Origin: Bog-756 sp963699345 | GTDB taxonomy: Bacteria > Actinomycetota > Acidimicrobiia > Acidimicrobiales > RAAP-2 | Direction of reading: 5' to 3' | DNA length: 64,000 nt | Assembly: GCA_963699345.1 (NCBI GenBank) | Contig: CAVOTL010000001.1 | Span: forward strand, 345,124 to 409,123 | In this document: positions 1-9,010 of the stretch, one piece after another | Layout of the letters: every line of letters begins with the position of its first letter | Numbering within the stretch: position 1 is the first letter of the stretch | Translations under genes and position numbers: made by a program | The notes under the pieces: generated by a model | What the model saw: the letters and a program-made list of their open reading frames with translations, nothing else | What the model was told of the DNA's origin: nothing | The model's database searches: none

Positions 1-52
1 CGAGCGGGCCGGTCGCCTGGCCGGCGCCGACCGTGCGCCGCGGGCCGGCTGA
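1..52 (+). CDS. C-terminal tail of an upstream gene (partial)
   Basis: An open frame enters from the left edge and ends at a TGA at 50-52, leaving about 16 visible codons rich in Ala, Arg and Gly. It lies 12 bases before the GTG of the MurF-racemase gene on the same strand, so it may be the last part of an operon partner. Too little is present to name a family, and the frame could be chance in DNA this GC-rich. Confidence 0.3.
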   Translation, partial: ERAGRLAGADRAPRAG

Positions 53-64
53 GGGTCGGGGCCG

Positions 65-2620
65 GTGATCCACCTGGAGGACCTGGTCGCCGCGACGCCG
101 GGCCTGGAGGTGCGCGGGCCGGTGCACGGGGGACGTTACGAGCGCTTCTGCTTCGACTCCCGGCTGGTCGAGCCCGGCGACCTGTTCGTGGCGGTGCGCA
201 CGACCCGGGGTGACGGGCACGACTTCGTGGCCGAGGCGTGGGCCAACGGCGCCGAGGCCGCGCTGGTGGACGACGCGACCGGGGTGCCCGAGATGTGTCC
301 GGTGCTGATCGCCGGGGACACGGTGGCCGCCATGGAGGCCTATGGGGCCCACGTGGTGCGGACCTGGTCCCCGCGGGTGGTGGCCGTGACCGGCACGGTC
401 GGCAAGACCGGAACCAAGGAGCTGGTGGCCGACGTGTTGGCGACCCGCTTCACCGTCTTTCGAACGCCGGGCAACTTCAGTGGCCGGTTCGGTCTGGCCG
501 TCGCCCTCGGCGGGCTCCGGCCCGAGCACCAGGTGGCGGTGGTGGAGATGGCGACCGGGCACTTCGGCGAGATCGACGCCATGTGCGCGATGGCCCCCCC
601 GGAGGTGGCCGTGGTGACGGCCGTCGACGCCGCCCACCTCGTCGCCCTCGGTGACATCGACGGCGTGGCCCGCGAGAAGGCGTCGCTCCTGCGCCACCTG
701 CCCGCCGACGGGCTGGCCGTGCTCAACGGTGACGACCACCGCGTGCGGGACATGGGCCGGAGCTGCCCCGCCCCGGTGGTGACCTTCGGCACGGCCGGCG
801 GGTCGGGTGGCAACGACTTCGCGGCCACCGGGATCGCGATGACGGGGTCGGGCACGACCTTCACGTTCCACCACGGTGGGGAGTCGACGCCGGTGACCGT
901 CCCGCGGCTCGGCGCCGACACCGCGGTGCCGGCGGCGTTGGCCGCCCTGGCCGTGGGCGACCACCTGGGCGTGGACGTGCCGGCGGCGGTGGCCGCCCTG
1001 GGTCGGGCCACCGCCGTCCCCGGACGCCTGGCGCCGCTTCGGGGCCGGGGCGGAAGTCTCGTGCTCGACGACACCTACAACGCCGCGCCGCGCTCGATGA
1101 TCGCCGGCCTGGCGACCCTGGGCAAGCTGCCCGGGCGCCCCCGTATCGCCGTACTGGGCGACATGGCCGAGCTGGGCGCGGCCAGCGAGGAGGCCCACCG
1201 CCAGGTGGGGAGGGTGGCGGCCGGGATCGTCGACCTCCTGGTCACCCAAGGGAACGCCGCCGCCTGGATCGCCGACGAGGCCCGATCGGCCGGGCTCCCC
1301 GACGACCGGATCGCCGTGACGTTCACGGCCGGCGACGCCGCCGCCGAGGTGGTGCCCCACCTCGGCCCCGACACCGTGGTGCTGGTCAAGGGGAGCTCGC
1401 CCTCGCGGATGGAGCGGGTGGTCGAGCGGCTGGTGGACGCCAGCGTCGACCCGTCCGAGACCCTCGTGCGCCAGGACCGGGCCTGGAAGTCGCTCACGGT
1501 CGTGCAGCCCGACCGGCCGACCTGGCTCGAGGTGGACCTGTCGGCCATCGCCCACAACGTGCGTCGACTGGAGGCCCGGGCCGCCGGGGCCGACGTCATG
1601 GTCGTGCTCAAGGCCGACGCCTACGGACACGGCGCCGTGCAGGTCGCCCACACCGCGCTGCGCAGCGGTGCCACCTGGCTGGGCGTGGCCTGTGTCCCCG
1701 AGGGCCGGGCCCTGCGCCGGGCAGGGATCCGGGCACCCGTCCTGGTGCTCGGCTACACGCCGGGGTGGCAGGCCCGCGAGGCGATCGCCCTCGACCTGGA
1801 CCTGGCCGTGTTCGACCTGGACACGGCCCGGGCCTTCGGGACCGCCGCCCGGGCCCTCGATACGACGGCCTCGGTGCACGTGAAGGTCGACACCGGCATG
1901 CACCGGCTCGGCGTGGCGGCCGTCGCGGCCGCCGGGTTCGTGCGGGAGGCGCAGGAGATCGACGGCGTGGACGTGGTCGGGCTCTTCACGCACTTCGCCT
2001 GCGCCGACGACACCTCGGCCGCCGGGGTGGCCGCCTGCGACGCCCAGCTGGCCGCCTTCGCCCGGGTGCGGTCCGACCTCGACGCCACCGGTGACCGACC
2101 GCCGATCGTCCACGCCTCGAACAGCGCCGGACTGCTCGTGCGCACCGACGCCACCTTCGATCTGGTCCGGCCGGGGATCGCCGTCTACGGCCTGCCGCCG
2201 GGCCCTGACGTGCCGGTGCCCGACCTGCGGCCGGCGCTGTCGTGGACGTCGCAGGTGGCCCAGGTCCACGACCTGCCCGCCGGTGCCTCGGTGGGCTACG
2301 GGCACACCTGGACGGCGTCGCGGCCGAGCCGGGTGGCCACGGTCCCGGTGGGGTACGCCGACGGGCTGCGCCGGGCCCCGGCCACCTGGCGCCACGTGCT
2401 GGTGCGGGGCCGACCGGCCCCGCTGGCCGGGAGGGTGTCGATGGATCAGATCTCGGTCGACGTGACCGGTATCGACGGGGTGCGCCGGGGCGACGAGGTG
2501 GTCCTCATCGGGCGGCAGGGCGACGAGAGGCTGCCGGCCACCCTGGTGGCGGAGTGGTTGGGGACTTCACCGTACGAGGTGGTTTCGGAGATCCTGGCCC
2601 GGGTACCACGGGTTCACTGA
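65..2620 (+). CDS. murF-alr: Bifunctional MurF ligase / alanine racemase fusion
   Basis: This 851-residue protein joins two cytoplasmic peptidoglycan-precursor enzymes. Residues about 1-470 are MurF, the ATP-dependent ligase that adds D-Ala-D-Ala to UDP-MurNAc-tripeptide; the P-loop-like VTGTVGKTGTKE and the later LDDTYNAAPRSM are visible. Residues about 482-851 are a PLP alanine racemase (L-Ala to D-Ala): WLEVDLSAIAHN, the PLP lysine at residue 516 in VLKADAYGHG, and RVSMDQISVDV near the C-terminus. Both halves are full length and keep their key residues, so both activities are expected. The fusion links D-Ala supply to its use. Fused MurF-Alr proteins are known mainly from Bacteroidetes. 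The start is a GTG just after the preceding frame's stop. Confidence 0.93.
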   Translation: MIHLEDLVAATPGLEVRGPVHGGRYERFCFDSRLVEPGDLFVAVRTTRGDGHDFVAEAWANGAEAALVDDATGVPEMCPVLIAGDTVAAMEAYGAHVVRTWSPRVVAVTGTVGKTGTKELVADVLATRFTVFRTPGNFSGRFGLAVALGGLRPEHQVAVVEMATGHFGEIDAMCAMAPPEVAVVTAVDAAHLVALGDIDGVAREKASLLRHLPADGLAVLNGDDHRVRDMGRSCPAPVVTFGTAGGSGGNDFAATGIAMTGSGTTFTFHHGGESTPVTVPRLGADTAVPAALAALAVGDHLGVDVPAAVAALGRATAVPGRLAPLRGRGGSLVLDDTYNAAPRSMIAGLATLGKLPGRPRIAVLGDMAELGAASEEAHRQVGRVAAGIVDLLVTQGNAAAWIADEARSAGLPDDRIAVTFTAGDAAAEVVPHLGPDTVVLVKGSSPSRMERVVERLVDASVDPSETLVRQDRAWKSLTVVQPDRPTWLEVDLSAIAHNVRRLEARAAGADVMVVLKADAYGHGAVQVAHTALRSGATWLGVACVPEGRALRRAGIRAPVLVLGYTPGWQAREAIALDLDLAVFDLDTARAFGTAARALDTTASVHVKVDTGMHRLGVAAVAAAGFVREAQEIDGVDVVGLFTHFACADDTSAAGVAACDAQLAAFARVRSDLDATGDRPPIVHASNSAGLLVRTDATFDLVRPGIAVYGLPPGPDVPVPDLRPALSWTSQVAQVHDLPAGASVGYGHTWTASRPSRVATVPVGYADGLRRAPATWRHVLVRGRPAPLAGRVSMDQISVDVTGIDGVRRGDEVVLIGRQGDERLPATLVAEWLGTSPYEVVSEILARVPRVH

Positions 2621-2764
2621 AACGGGTAGTGCGGCGCCGGTGACACGGGCGCCCACTGCGTATACGGTTGCTACGACGCCCGGTGTCACCGGGTGGTGCG
2701 CTGCGGCAGGAGGTACGGCCATGCAGGTCATCGTGAATGCGGGACGAGCCGGGGCGGGCGTCCG

Positions 2765-3181
2765 ATGACAGTCGACCACGGATCCCCCGTCACCGCGGGC
2801 TACGGCGGCACGTCGCTCCAGGACGTCACCGCCCACCTCCGGCGGGCCGCCGCCGACGGCATCGAGGAGCTGATCGGCGCCACCTCGGTGCTCCGCTCGG
2901 AACTCAACGTCCACGAGGACACCTGCCGGAAGGTGCTCGACGAGGTGCGGGTCGACCACGAGATCACCGGGGTGCTCCCCGAGGTCCGGGCCGACAGCTG
3001 GCGGGCCGCCGTCACCGATGCCATCCGGGGGTTCGAGGCGGCGCGTCACCGGGTGCGCCTCCTCCTCGTCGCCATCGAGATCGAGGAGGGCCGCTCCATC
3101 GGCGAAGTGGCGCGGAGCTGGGGCGTGTCCCGACAGCTGGCCTCCCGCTGGGTCCAGGAGAGCGCCACGCTGCGCGCCTGA
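2765..3181 (+). CDS. Small helix-turn-helix protein
   Basis: A 138-residue soluble protein, mostly charged and helical, with a C-terminal helix-turn-helix near residues 112-132 (SIGEVARSWGVSRQLASRWV) that resembles an Hin/MarR-like recognition unit. The N-terminal two thirds show no recognisable domain. The ATG at 2765 is preferred; an in-frame GTG at 2693 would add 24 residues rich in Arg and Gly that do not look conserved. It is probably a DNA-binding protein of unknown target. The 3182-3316 gap that follows holds nothing obvious. Confidence 0.65.
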   Translation: MTVDHGSPVTAGYGGTSLQDVTAHLRRAAADGIEELIGATSVLRSELNVHEDTCRKVLDEVRVDHEITGVLPEVRADSWRAAVTDAIRGFEAARHRVRLLLVAIEIEEGRSIGEVARSWGVSRQLASRWVQESATLRA

Positions 3182-3316
3182 GCCTCCACGCCGCGTGGCC
3201 CCGACCCGCTCGGAGGTTGCCGGCGGGTTGCAGTTCGGTCCGGACCGCCGCCGGCGCGGTCGCCGTCGGTAGGGTTGGGCGGACCGGGACGGGCCCGCGA
3301 CCGGAGGGTCGACAGC

Positions 3317-3508
3317 GTGACGCGCAAGAAGAAGTTGATCTGGTGGGAGCTGGACGCCGGGCCCGCCGGCGCCGACGAGGCCCGCCGTCGGGGTGTGCGT
3401 GAAGGGTCGGGTCGACGCGCCCTCCCGGACGCCTATCTCGGTCCGGTGACGCTCGGGGACCCCGACCGGACCGCTGGACCGGCCGCCGTCGGGGCCCAGG
3501 GGGGCTGA
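3317..3508 (+). CDS. Small hypothetical protein
   Basis: A possible 63-residue protein starting at GTG 3317 with VTRKKKLIWWELDAG. The basic then tryptophan-containing start is more protein-like than the Gly/Ala/Arg-rich end. No family is recognised and no strong ribosome site is seen, although GGAGGG lies about a dozen bases upstream. It stands alone between an HTH gene and two membrane-protein genes on the same strand. It could be chance open frame. Confidence 0.35.
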   Translation: MTRKKKLIWWELDAGPAGADEARRRGVREGSGRRALPDAYLGPVTLGDPDRTAGPAAVGAQGG

Positions 3509-3565
3509 CCCCCCGATCGGGGCGTGTCCCGGTCGGGGCACCCCGGGACCCGTATCCTGTGGCCC

Positions 3566-4078
3566 ATGTCCGAGCCCGTCCTCCCCTCCCCGCGACGCAG
3601 TCCCGTGGCCGGCACCGCCCTCGAGCCGCTGCTCGACCGGGTCCACATCGACTTCGTGCCTGCCGACCCCCAGCCGTCGTGGGTGCGGTGGGCCATCGCC
3701 TCGGTCGTGGCCGTCCTCGGCTCGCTGGCGGCCGATGCCGCACTCGTGGCCCTGGGTGAGGCGGTGTTCCCGGGCACCAAGCACTTCGTCCACTTCCAGT
3801 TCTCGGACTACGGCAAGCTCACCGTGGTCGGCGTGGTCGTGGCCTGCATCGGCTGGCCGGTGGTGACGCGGGTCTCGTCCCGTCCCCGCTGGGTGTTCCT
3901 GCGGGCGGCCGTGGCCGTGACCGTCGTGCTCCTGGTGCCCGACGTCTACATCTGGCACATCGGCGAGTCGCCCCACGGGGTGCTGGTGCTGATGCTCATG
4001 CACGTCGCCATCGCTGTGGTGACGTACAACGCGCTGGTCCGGATCGCTCCGGCCGGGACGCCCCGCGGCGGTGACTGA
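3566..4078 (+). CDS. Four-helix integral membrane protein
   Basis: A 170-residue protein with about four hydrophobic segments (roughly residues 36-60, 75-95, 105-125 and 133-155) after a 30-residue soluble N-terminus. The pattern resembles small actinobacterial DUF6069-type membrane proteins, but this is a resemblance only. The ATG at 3566 is chosen because the in-frame start 14 codons upstream adds a non-conserved arginine- and glycine-rich stretch. Its stop overlaps the GTG of the next gene by 8 bases, so the two are probably translated together. Confidence 0.7.
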   Translation: MSEPVLPSPRRSPVAGTALEPLLDRVHIDFVPADPQPSWVRWAIASVVAVLGSLAADAALVALGEAVFPGTKHFVHFQFSDYGKLTVVGVVVACIGWPVVTRVSSRPRWVFLRAAVAVTVVLLVPDVYIWHIGESPHGVLVLMLMHVAIAVVTYNALVRIAPAGTPRGGD

Positions 4079-4598
4079 CGCGGAGGGGACACCGGCGCCG
4101 CCGCAGGCGGGGGAGCACCCCGCCGCGGTCCACTGGCTGGCCGACTACGTCTACGGCACCATCGCCACCCTCGTGGCCATCGCCGGCCTGACCTTCGAGA
4201 CGCACCCGGGCGAGTTGACGACGGCCGCCGTCGTGATCGTCGGTGCCGTCGCCATCTGGTTCGCACACACCCTCTCGCGCCTGGTGTCGATGCGGTACAC
4301 CGGGCACCTGACCCTGGGGCCGGGGGACGTGTGGGGAGAGCTCCGTCACTCGTGGTCGATCGTGACCGCCGCGGTCCCGGCGACCCTCATCTTCATCCTT
4401 GCCGCGCTGGGGGTGTGGACGATCCACACCGGCTTCGTGCTGGCGGACGTCGTGGGGGTGGCGTCGTTGGCCGTCGTGGGCATCGGATCGGCCGGTGGAC
4501 GGGACCGGCCCCTCGGCCGCCGGATCGCCTACGTGGTCGGGATCGTGCTGGTGGGGGTGGCCATCGTGCTGCTCGAAGCCGGGGTCCACCTCCTCTGA
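4071..4598 (+). CDS. Five-helix integral membrane protein
   Basis: A 175-residue protein starting at GTG 4071. It has a short soluble N-terminus (TDAEGTPAPPQAGEHPAAVH) and about five transmembrane segments, the last running to the C-terminus. An ATLVAIAGLTFE segment and a later SRLVSMRYTG loop are visible. No enzymatic motif is seen. The 8-base overlap with the preceding membrane protein suggests translational coupling and perhaps a shared complex. Function unknown. Confidence 0.72.
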   Translation: MTDAEGTPAPPQAGEHPAAVHWLADYVYGTIATLVAIAGLTFETHPGELTTAAVVIVGAVAIWFAHTLSRLVSMRYTGHLTLGPGDVWGELRHSWSIVTAAVPATLIFILAALGVWTIHTGFVLADVVGVASLAVVGIGSAGGRDRPLGRRIAYVVGIVLVGVAIVLLEAGVHLL

Positions 4599-4685
4599 GG
4601 ACGCGCCTGTCGCCACGCCGGGGACGGGTACGGTGGTCGGTGACGCAGTCCGGCGCCCTTCGGCGCCGGAGGGACGGAGGACGGC

Positions 4686-5027
4686 ATGGACCTCGACGCG
4701 GCTGACCAGGCGATCCGATCCCGGCGACGTCCGGATGTCGGCGGAGCGGAGCCTGACGCGACCGACCCGGCGCCGCTGACCGAGGAGGAGCTGACCGGGC
4801 TGGCGCTGGCCGCCGAGCCCGGGCGGCCACCGGCCGACGACGCCGTACCCCTCGCCTCCTACCTCGGCGAGGGCCCCGGCCTGCTTCCGTCGTGGTACAT
4901 GCCGTCGCCCATGTCCCGGGTCCGGCCGAGGTGGCGGACACCGGTGGTGCTGGTCATCGTGGCCGCGTTCGTGGCCATCGAGGCGTTCGGACTCTGCAGC
5001 ACCTTCGGGCAGATCGTGCCGGTCTAG
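4686..5027 (+). CDS. Hypothetical protein with C-terminal membrane anchor
   Basis: A 113-residue protein with an acidic soluble N-terminus, a central SWYMPSPMSRVRPRWR stretch of basic residues, and one hydrophobic helix near residues 87-106 that would anchor it with the bulk of the protein inside (positive-inside). A good ribosome site (GGAGGA) lies just before ATG 4686. It follows two other membrane-protein genes on the same strand. No family is recognised. Confidence 0.7.
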   Translation: MDLDAADQAIRSRRRPDVGGAEPDATDPAPLTEEELTGLALAAEPGRPPADDAVPLASYLGEGPGLLPSWYMPSPMSRVRPRWRTPVVLVIVAAFVAIEAFGLCSTFGQIVPV

Positions 5028-5053
5028 CCGCCTAGATCTCCCGTAGGGGCAGA

Positions 5054-5068
5054 TTCAGCCACGCTGAA
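5054..5068. promoter_or_regulatory. Inverted repeat upstream of the LPFTG gene
   Basis: A perfect 6-bp inverted repeat (TTCAGC, 3-base spacer CAC, GCTGAA) sits about 150 bases before the LPFTG protein gene, in a 187-bp gap that is less GC-rich than its surroundings. A further TTCAG lies at 5096. It could be an operator, but no regulator is adjacent. Confidence 0.3.
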
Positions 5069-5214
5069 CGGTTGGTCCACCACGCTGCGTAAAGGTTCAG
5101 TTGCAGGTTGGCCGACTCGCGTGCGGAGCGGCGGATGATGGGTGCACAATGGATTTCGAAGACAGACGGGTCACCCCGTACCGGCCCCGGGTCGATTCCG
5201 GAGGAGAGGGCACC

Positions 5215-5535
5215 ATGAAGCACATGAGCTGGACGAAGCGGATCACCATCAGCAGCGGACTCGCCCTGGCCTCACTGGTCGCCGTCCCGGCGGCCGCCGG
5301 GGCCGCGGGTACCGGGTGCTATCTGGGCTGCACGCCGTCCACCGTGGCCAGTACCAGCGTCCCGCCCCCGAGTTCCACGACGCACGGGACCGATCCGGTC
5401 CACACGACGGCCCAGGTCAACGGATCGTCGTCGCTGCCCTTCACCGGGGCCGACGTGGGCGAGCTGGCCGTCATCGGGGCCGGCGCCGTGGCCGTGGGCG
5501 TGGTGCTCACCCGCCGCCGTCGCAACGCCGCCTGA
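5215..5535 (+). CDS. Small LPFTG cell-wall-anchored protein
   Basis: A 106-residue secreted protein. Residues 1-31 are a signal peptide with a basic start (MKHMSWTKR) and an AAAGA-type cleavage region. The mature part is short, with two cysteines (CYLGC) and a Ser/Thr/Pro-rich stalk. Residues 74-78 are the sortase signal LPFTG, followed by a hydrophobic helix and a basic tail (RRRRNAA), the standard sorting layout. A strong GGAGGAGAG ribosome site precedes ATG 5215. The convergent gene beyond its end is a sortase, its likely anchoring enzyme. The mature domain is only about 40 residues, so it may act as a small wall or stalk protein. Confidence 0.85.
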   Translation: MKHMSWTKRITISSGLALASLVAVPAAAGAAGTGCYLGCTPSTVASTSVPPPSSTTHGTDPVHTTAQVNGSSSLPFTGADVGELAVIGAGAVAVGVVLTRRRRNAA

Positions 5536-5619
5536 TCCAGGCCACCCCCTGACGGCCCGACCCCGGGCATCGGCGGGTCGCGCCCGACCGACGCCGCCGG
5601 CGCCCGGTCCGCCCGGGTG

Positions 5620-6514
5620 TCAGTAGCTGGCCGGCAGCAGGGGGGCCAGGGCGCCGAAGAAGACGAACACGACGCAGAGCCACAGCACCGTCCCGATGCC
5701 CACCACCAGGGCGCGGCGTCGGCCCGTCGTGCGGAGCGCCAGCACCCACACGGCCGTGACGATGGCGGCCACGGCCACACCCCACAGGATGGCGACCCAC
5801 CAGTTCCCGCTGACCGGCGCCGGATCCGGGTGGGCGGTGGCCGCCGGGGTGGCGGTGTGGGCGGATGATCCCGAGAGCACGTCCGAGGTCAGCCGGGCCT
5901 GCACCACCAGCCGTTGGGTGGCGCTGTAGCGGGGGTTGCAGGTGGTCAGGGTGAGCGTCGGCAGCACGGTCGCGTCGGTCACCGACACGTCTGTCGGGGC
6001 CACCGCCTGACTGGAGAACACGCGGTACACGAAGTAGCCCTGCACCGTCAGTACGTCGATGTCGTCGCCGGGTACCAGCTCGTTGAGGTTGTAGAAGGGG
6101 TGGAGGTACGTGGTGCGGTGGCCGGCGATGGCCACGTTGCCCGACTCACCCGGCAACGGGGTGCCCGGATAGTGCCCGGGCCCCGACCGCAGCTGGTCGG
6201 CGCCCGTCCCCTCGATCACCATCATCTGCAGGGCGATCTTCGGGATGGAGATGATGCCGACCGGGTTCCCCGATCGACGGCGCGGCGATGACCGGGGCCA
6301 GGGTGGGTGGCCCGGACGGCACGGACCCGGTGTGCGGTCCCACCGAGGTGTGGCTCCGGCGCTGGGCCGCGGCGAACTCCTGGCGCAACTCCGACTGGGC
6401 CCGGGCGGTGATCAGGCCGGTACCCCAGAGGAGGTACGGGATGAAGAGCAGCACCAGCACGCCGGCCACGAGGATGACGCGCCCGACGGTGACACGGATG
6501 GTCGAGAACGACAC
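5620..6514 (-). CDS. Class E-like sortase, frameshifted as given
   Basis: Sortases cut sorting signals between Thr and Gly and join the protein to the cell wall. Read from 6514 leftward, the N-terminus has a membrane helix (VGRVILVAGVLVLLFIPYLLW). The catalytic core is in a different frame: His in AIAGHRTTY and Cys in LTTCNPRYSATQRL, followed by two further C-terminal membrane helices, as in some actinobacterial class E enzymes. The frames meet at a four-base C run at 6268-6271 on the plus strand. Removing one base gives a continuous 297-residue protein reading IGNPVGIISIPKIAL through the junction. This is either a sequencing indel or an inactivating mutation. The convergent LPFTG gene is the obvious substrate. 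Confidence 0.82.
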
Positions 6515-6677
6515 GCCGAGATGCTACCGGCCCCGCGGCCGCGCTCCAGGTCGGTCACCCGGCTGCACCCCTGGGTGACGGACCGCTCCGGTACGATCGC
6601 CCCGGTCCGTCCATTGCGCCCGCGGATCCCGGGGAGTCCCCCGGTTCCCGCCTGCGCCAGGAGCATCGAGTGAAACG

Positions 6678-8423
6678 GTGAGCGAATCCACAGGGGGCCG
6701 GCGCACCCGCAGGATCGTCGTCGTCGGTGTGGTCGTCATCGTGATCGCCTGGGCCGCCGTGGTCGCCGTCGGCGTCTGGTCCGCCTACCGTCACGACCAG
6801 CGCGGCCTGGCCGCCCTGGAGACGGTACGCGACACCACGGACCCGGCCGCCCTCACCGCCGGTCCCACCGAGGTGACCCTGCACGGCGCGTCCGCCGAGT
6901 TCGCCGCCGCCCACGGCGACCTCAGCGGGCCGTGGATGGCTCCGGCCACCTGGCTGCCGGTGCTCGGACGCCAACTCCGGTCGGTGCGGTCGCTGAGCCT
7001 GGCCGCCCAGCAGGTGTCGACGGTCGGCGCCACCTTCCTCGGTCAGGTCCACGACGTCCTGGACGCACCTCACGGCGCCGGGCCCGAACGGGTGGAGTCG
7101 CTCCGGCGGTTGTCAGCCCTGTCGTCGTCGGCGGCGCGACAGCTCGACGGCATCGACACCGGCCCCGGCGATGCCCTGGTCGCCCCCCTCGCCCGTAAGC
7201 ACGACGAGTTCGTCTCCCAACTCGACGACACCCGCCGCCGCCTGGCCACGGCGGCCACGGTGTCGTCGGTGGTGGCCACCATCCTGCAGGGCCCCCAGAC
7301 CTACCTGGTCCTGGCCGCCAACAACGCCGAGATGCGGGCCGGCTCGGGCGCCTTCCTCGAAGTGGGTACCGCCACGTCCTCCGACGGCACCGTGCACCTG
7401 AACGACCTCGGCCCGTCGGGGGCGCTCGGGCTCCAGCCGGGCCAGGTCGTCGTGACCGGGGAGCTCGAGCGGAACTGGGGGTGGCTGGAACCCGGCGTCG
7501 ACTGGCGCACCCTCGGGCTCACCCCGCGGTTCCCCGTCACGGCCGAGCTGGCGTCCCGCATGTGGGAGGCCCGCACCGGCCAGACGGTCGACGGGGTGCT
7601 GGCGATCGACGTCGCCGGCCTCCGCCAGATCATGACGGTCACCGGTCCGGTCCAGGCCGACGGGACGACCGTCGACGCCTCCAACGTCGAGCAGTACCTG
7701 CTCCACGACCAGTACGACGGGTTGACCGACGACGCCACCGCCGACGCCGGCCGCGAGGACGCCCTCGGAGCGATCGCCGACGACGTCCTGCGCCAGCTCC
7801 AGGGCCAGTCGGCCGATCTGCGCGCCCTGGCGACGGCGGTGTCCGGCGCGGTGGCCGGCCGTCACCTGCTGGTGTGGTCCACCGACCCGGTGACGGAGGC
7901 CGCCTGGACGGCGAGCGGCGTGGCGGGCGACCTCCAGCGGTCGTCGCTGGCGGTCAACATCGTGAACCACGGTGGCAACAAGCTCGACCAGTACCTGGAC
8001 GTCGCCGTGCACGTCGCCGTCCGTCCCGAAGGGTCGGACTCGTCGGTCACGCTCACCACCACCGTGGCCAACCGCACCCCGGACGGGCAGTCCCAGTTCA
8101 TCGCCGGCCCCTACCCCGGCCTGCCGATCGCCTACGGCGACTACGAGGGCGTGGTCGCCGACAACCTGCCGGGCGGGGCCAGGCGGGTCTCCATGACGGG
8201 AACGGACCCGCTGTCGGCGCTCGGACCCGACGGGCCGACCGTCGTCGTGGCCGCGCCGCTGACGGTCCGCTGGGGGGCCACCGCCACCGTGGTGGTCCGG
8301 TTCCTGCTGCCCGGCACCCACGGATCGATGACGGTGATCCCGTCGGCCCGCATCCCCGAGGAGCAGTGGTCGGCCGGGGCGCTGCACTTCACCGACGGCC
8401 GGGCGGTCGCCATCTCCTGGTGA
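6678..8423 (+). CDS. DUF4012 domain-containing membrane protein
   Basis: A 581-residue protein with one N-terminal membrane helix (residues about 13-35) and a long extracellular part. The DUF4012 core is recognised from YLVLAANNAEMRAGSGAF and the following LNDLG region. DUF4012 proteins are frequent beside actinobacterial exopolysaccharide genes, but their role is not established. The start is GTG 6678. It lies divergent to the sortase and just before the acyltransferase and polysaccharide genes, which fits a surface-glycan or wall-related role. Confidence 0.88.
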   Translation: MSESTGGRRTRRIVVVGVVVIVIAWAAVVAVGVWSAYRHDQRGLAALETVRDTTDPAALTAGPTEVTLHGASAEFAAAHGDLSGPWMAPATWLPVLGRQLRSVRSLSLAAQQVSTVGATFLGQVHDVLDAPHGAGPERVESLRRLSALSSSAARQLDGIDTGPGDALVAPLARKHDEFVSQLDDTRRRLATAATVSSVVATILQGPQTYLVLAANNAEMRAGSGAFLEVGTATSSDGTVHLNDLGPSGALGLQPGQVVVTGELERNWGWLEPGVDWRTLGLTPRFPVTAELASRMWEARTGQTVDGVLAIDVAGLRQIMTVTGPVQADGTTVDASNVEQYLLHDQYDGLTDDATADAGREDALGAIADDVLRQLQGQSADLRALATAVSGAVAGRHLLVWSTDPVTEAAWTASGVAGDLQRSSLAVNIVNHGGNKLDQYLDVAVHVAVRPEGSDSSVTLTTTVANRTPDGQSQFIAGPYPGLPIAYGDYEGVVADNLPGGARRVSMTGTDPLSALGPDGPTVVVAAPLTVRWGATATVVVRFLLPGTHGSMTVIPSARIPEEQWSAGALHFTDGRAVAISW

Positions 8424-8440
8424 GGGGCGGGTCCCGGCGG

Positions 8441-8947
8441 CTAGGGGTTCCAGACGCCGGTCGCCACCGCGCCGGCCGGCACGTCGCGGGTCACCACCGC
8501 GTTGGCCCCGATCCACGCGCCGTCGCCGATGTGCACCGGGCCGAGGACCTTGGCCCCGGCTCCGATCCGCACGTCGTCGCCGATGCGCGGCTGGCCGGGC
8601 CGGGTGCCGGTGTGGCCCAGCGTCACGCCCTGGTAGATCACCAGGTTGTCGCCGGCCACCACTTCGTGCCCGACCACGATGCCGGTGGTGTGACTGATGT
8701 TGAGTCCCGGACCGAAGTGGGCGGCCGGATGGATCTCCGCCCCACAGGCGCGGATGCTCCAGGCCTGGAGGAAGAGGGCCACCGGGCGCAGGCCACGGCT
8801 CCAGCACCACGAGCCGGCCCGGTAGCGGACCACGGCCCCGATGCGGGGGTAGAGCGGGAGTCGGGCGATCGCTCCCAGCAGCACGCGGGCCGGTGGGTCG
8901 TCCCAGGTCGCGGTCATGTGTCGGAGATCGTCGACCAGAGGGCCCAT
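8441..8947 (-). CDS. Serine O-acetyltransferase-like hexapeptide acyltransferase
   Basis: A 168-residue left-handed beta-helix acyltransferase. The CysE-like signature is visible: IHPAAHFGPGLNISHTTGIVV, then GVTLGHTGTRPGQPRIGD, then hexapeptide turns GAGAKVLGPVHIGDGAWIGANAVV. CysE makes O-acetylserine for cysteine synthesis, but in polysaccharide loci this short form often acetylates sugars. The neighbouring polysaccharide genes favour sugar or serine acetylation in glycan building. The start at 8947 is chosen; an ATG at 8917 is an alternative. It is divergent from a second acyltransferase across 63 bases. Confidence 0.83.
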   Translation of the reverse strand: MGPLVDDLRHMTATWDDPPARVLLGAIARLPLYPRIGAVVRYRAGSWCWSRGLRPVALFLQAWSIRACGAEIHPAAHFGPGLNISHTTGIVVGHEVVAGDNLVIYQGVTLGHTGTRPGQPRIGDDVRIGAGAKVLGPVHIGDGAWIGANAVVTRDVPAGAVATGVWNP

Positions 8948-9010
8948 CGCATGGAGTCTTCCACACCGCGATCGCACCCTGACCGGGTCGGTCGCCGGTA
9001 GGGTACGGCG

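Noticed and set aside
2567..4003. A long minus-strand open frame of nearly 480 codons
   Set aside because: It is antisense to the HTH and membrane-protein genes, is very rich in His, Gly, Asp and Arg, and has no domain.
7113..8966. A 600-codon minus-strand frame across the DUF4012 gene
   Set aside because: It is the shadow of the real DUF4012 gene. Only its left end, in another frame, is a gene (the acyltransferase).
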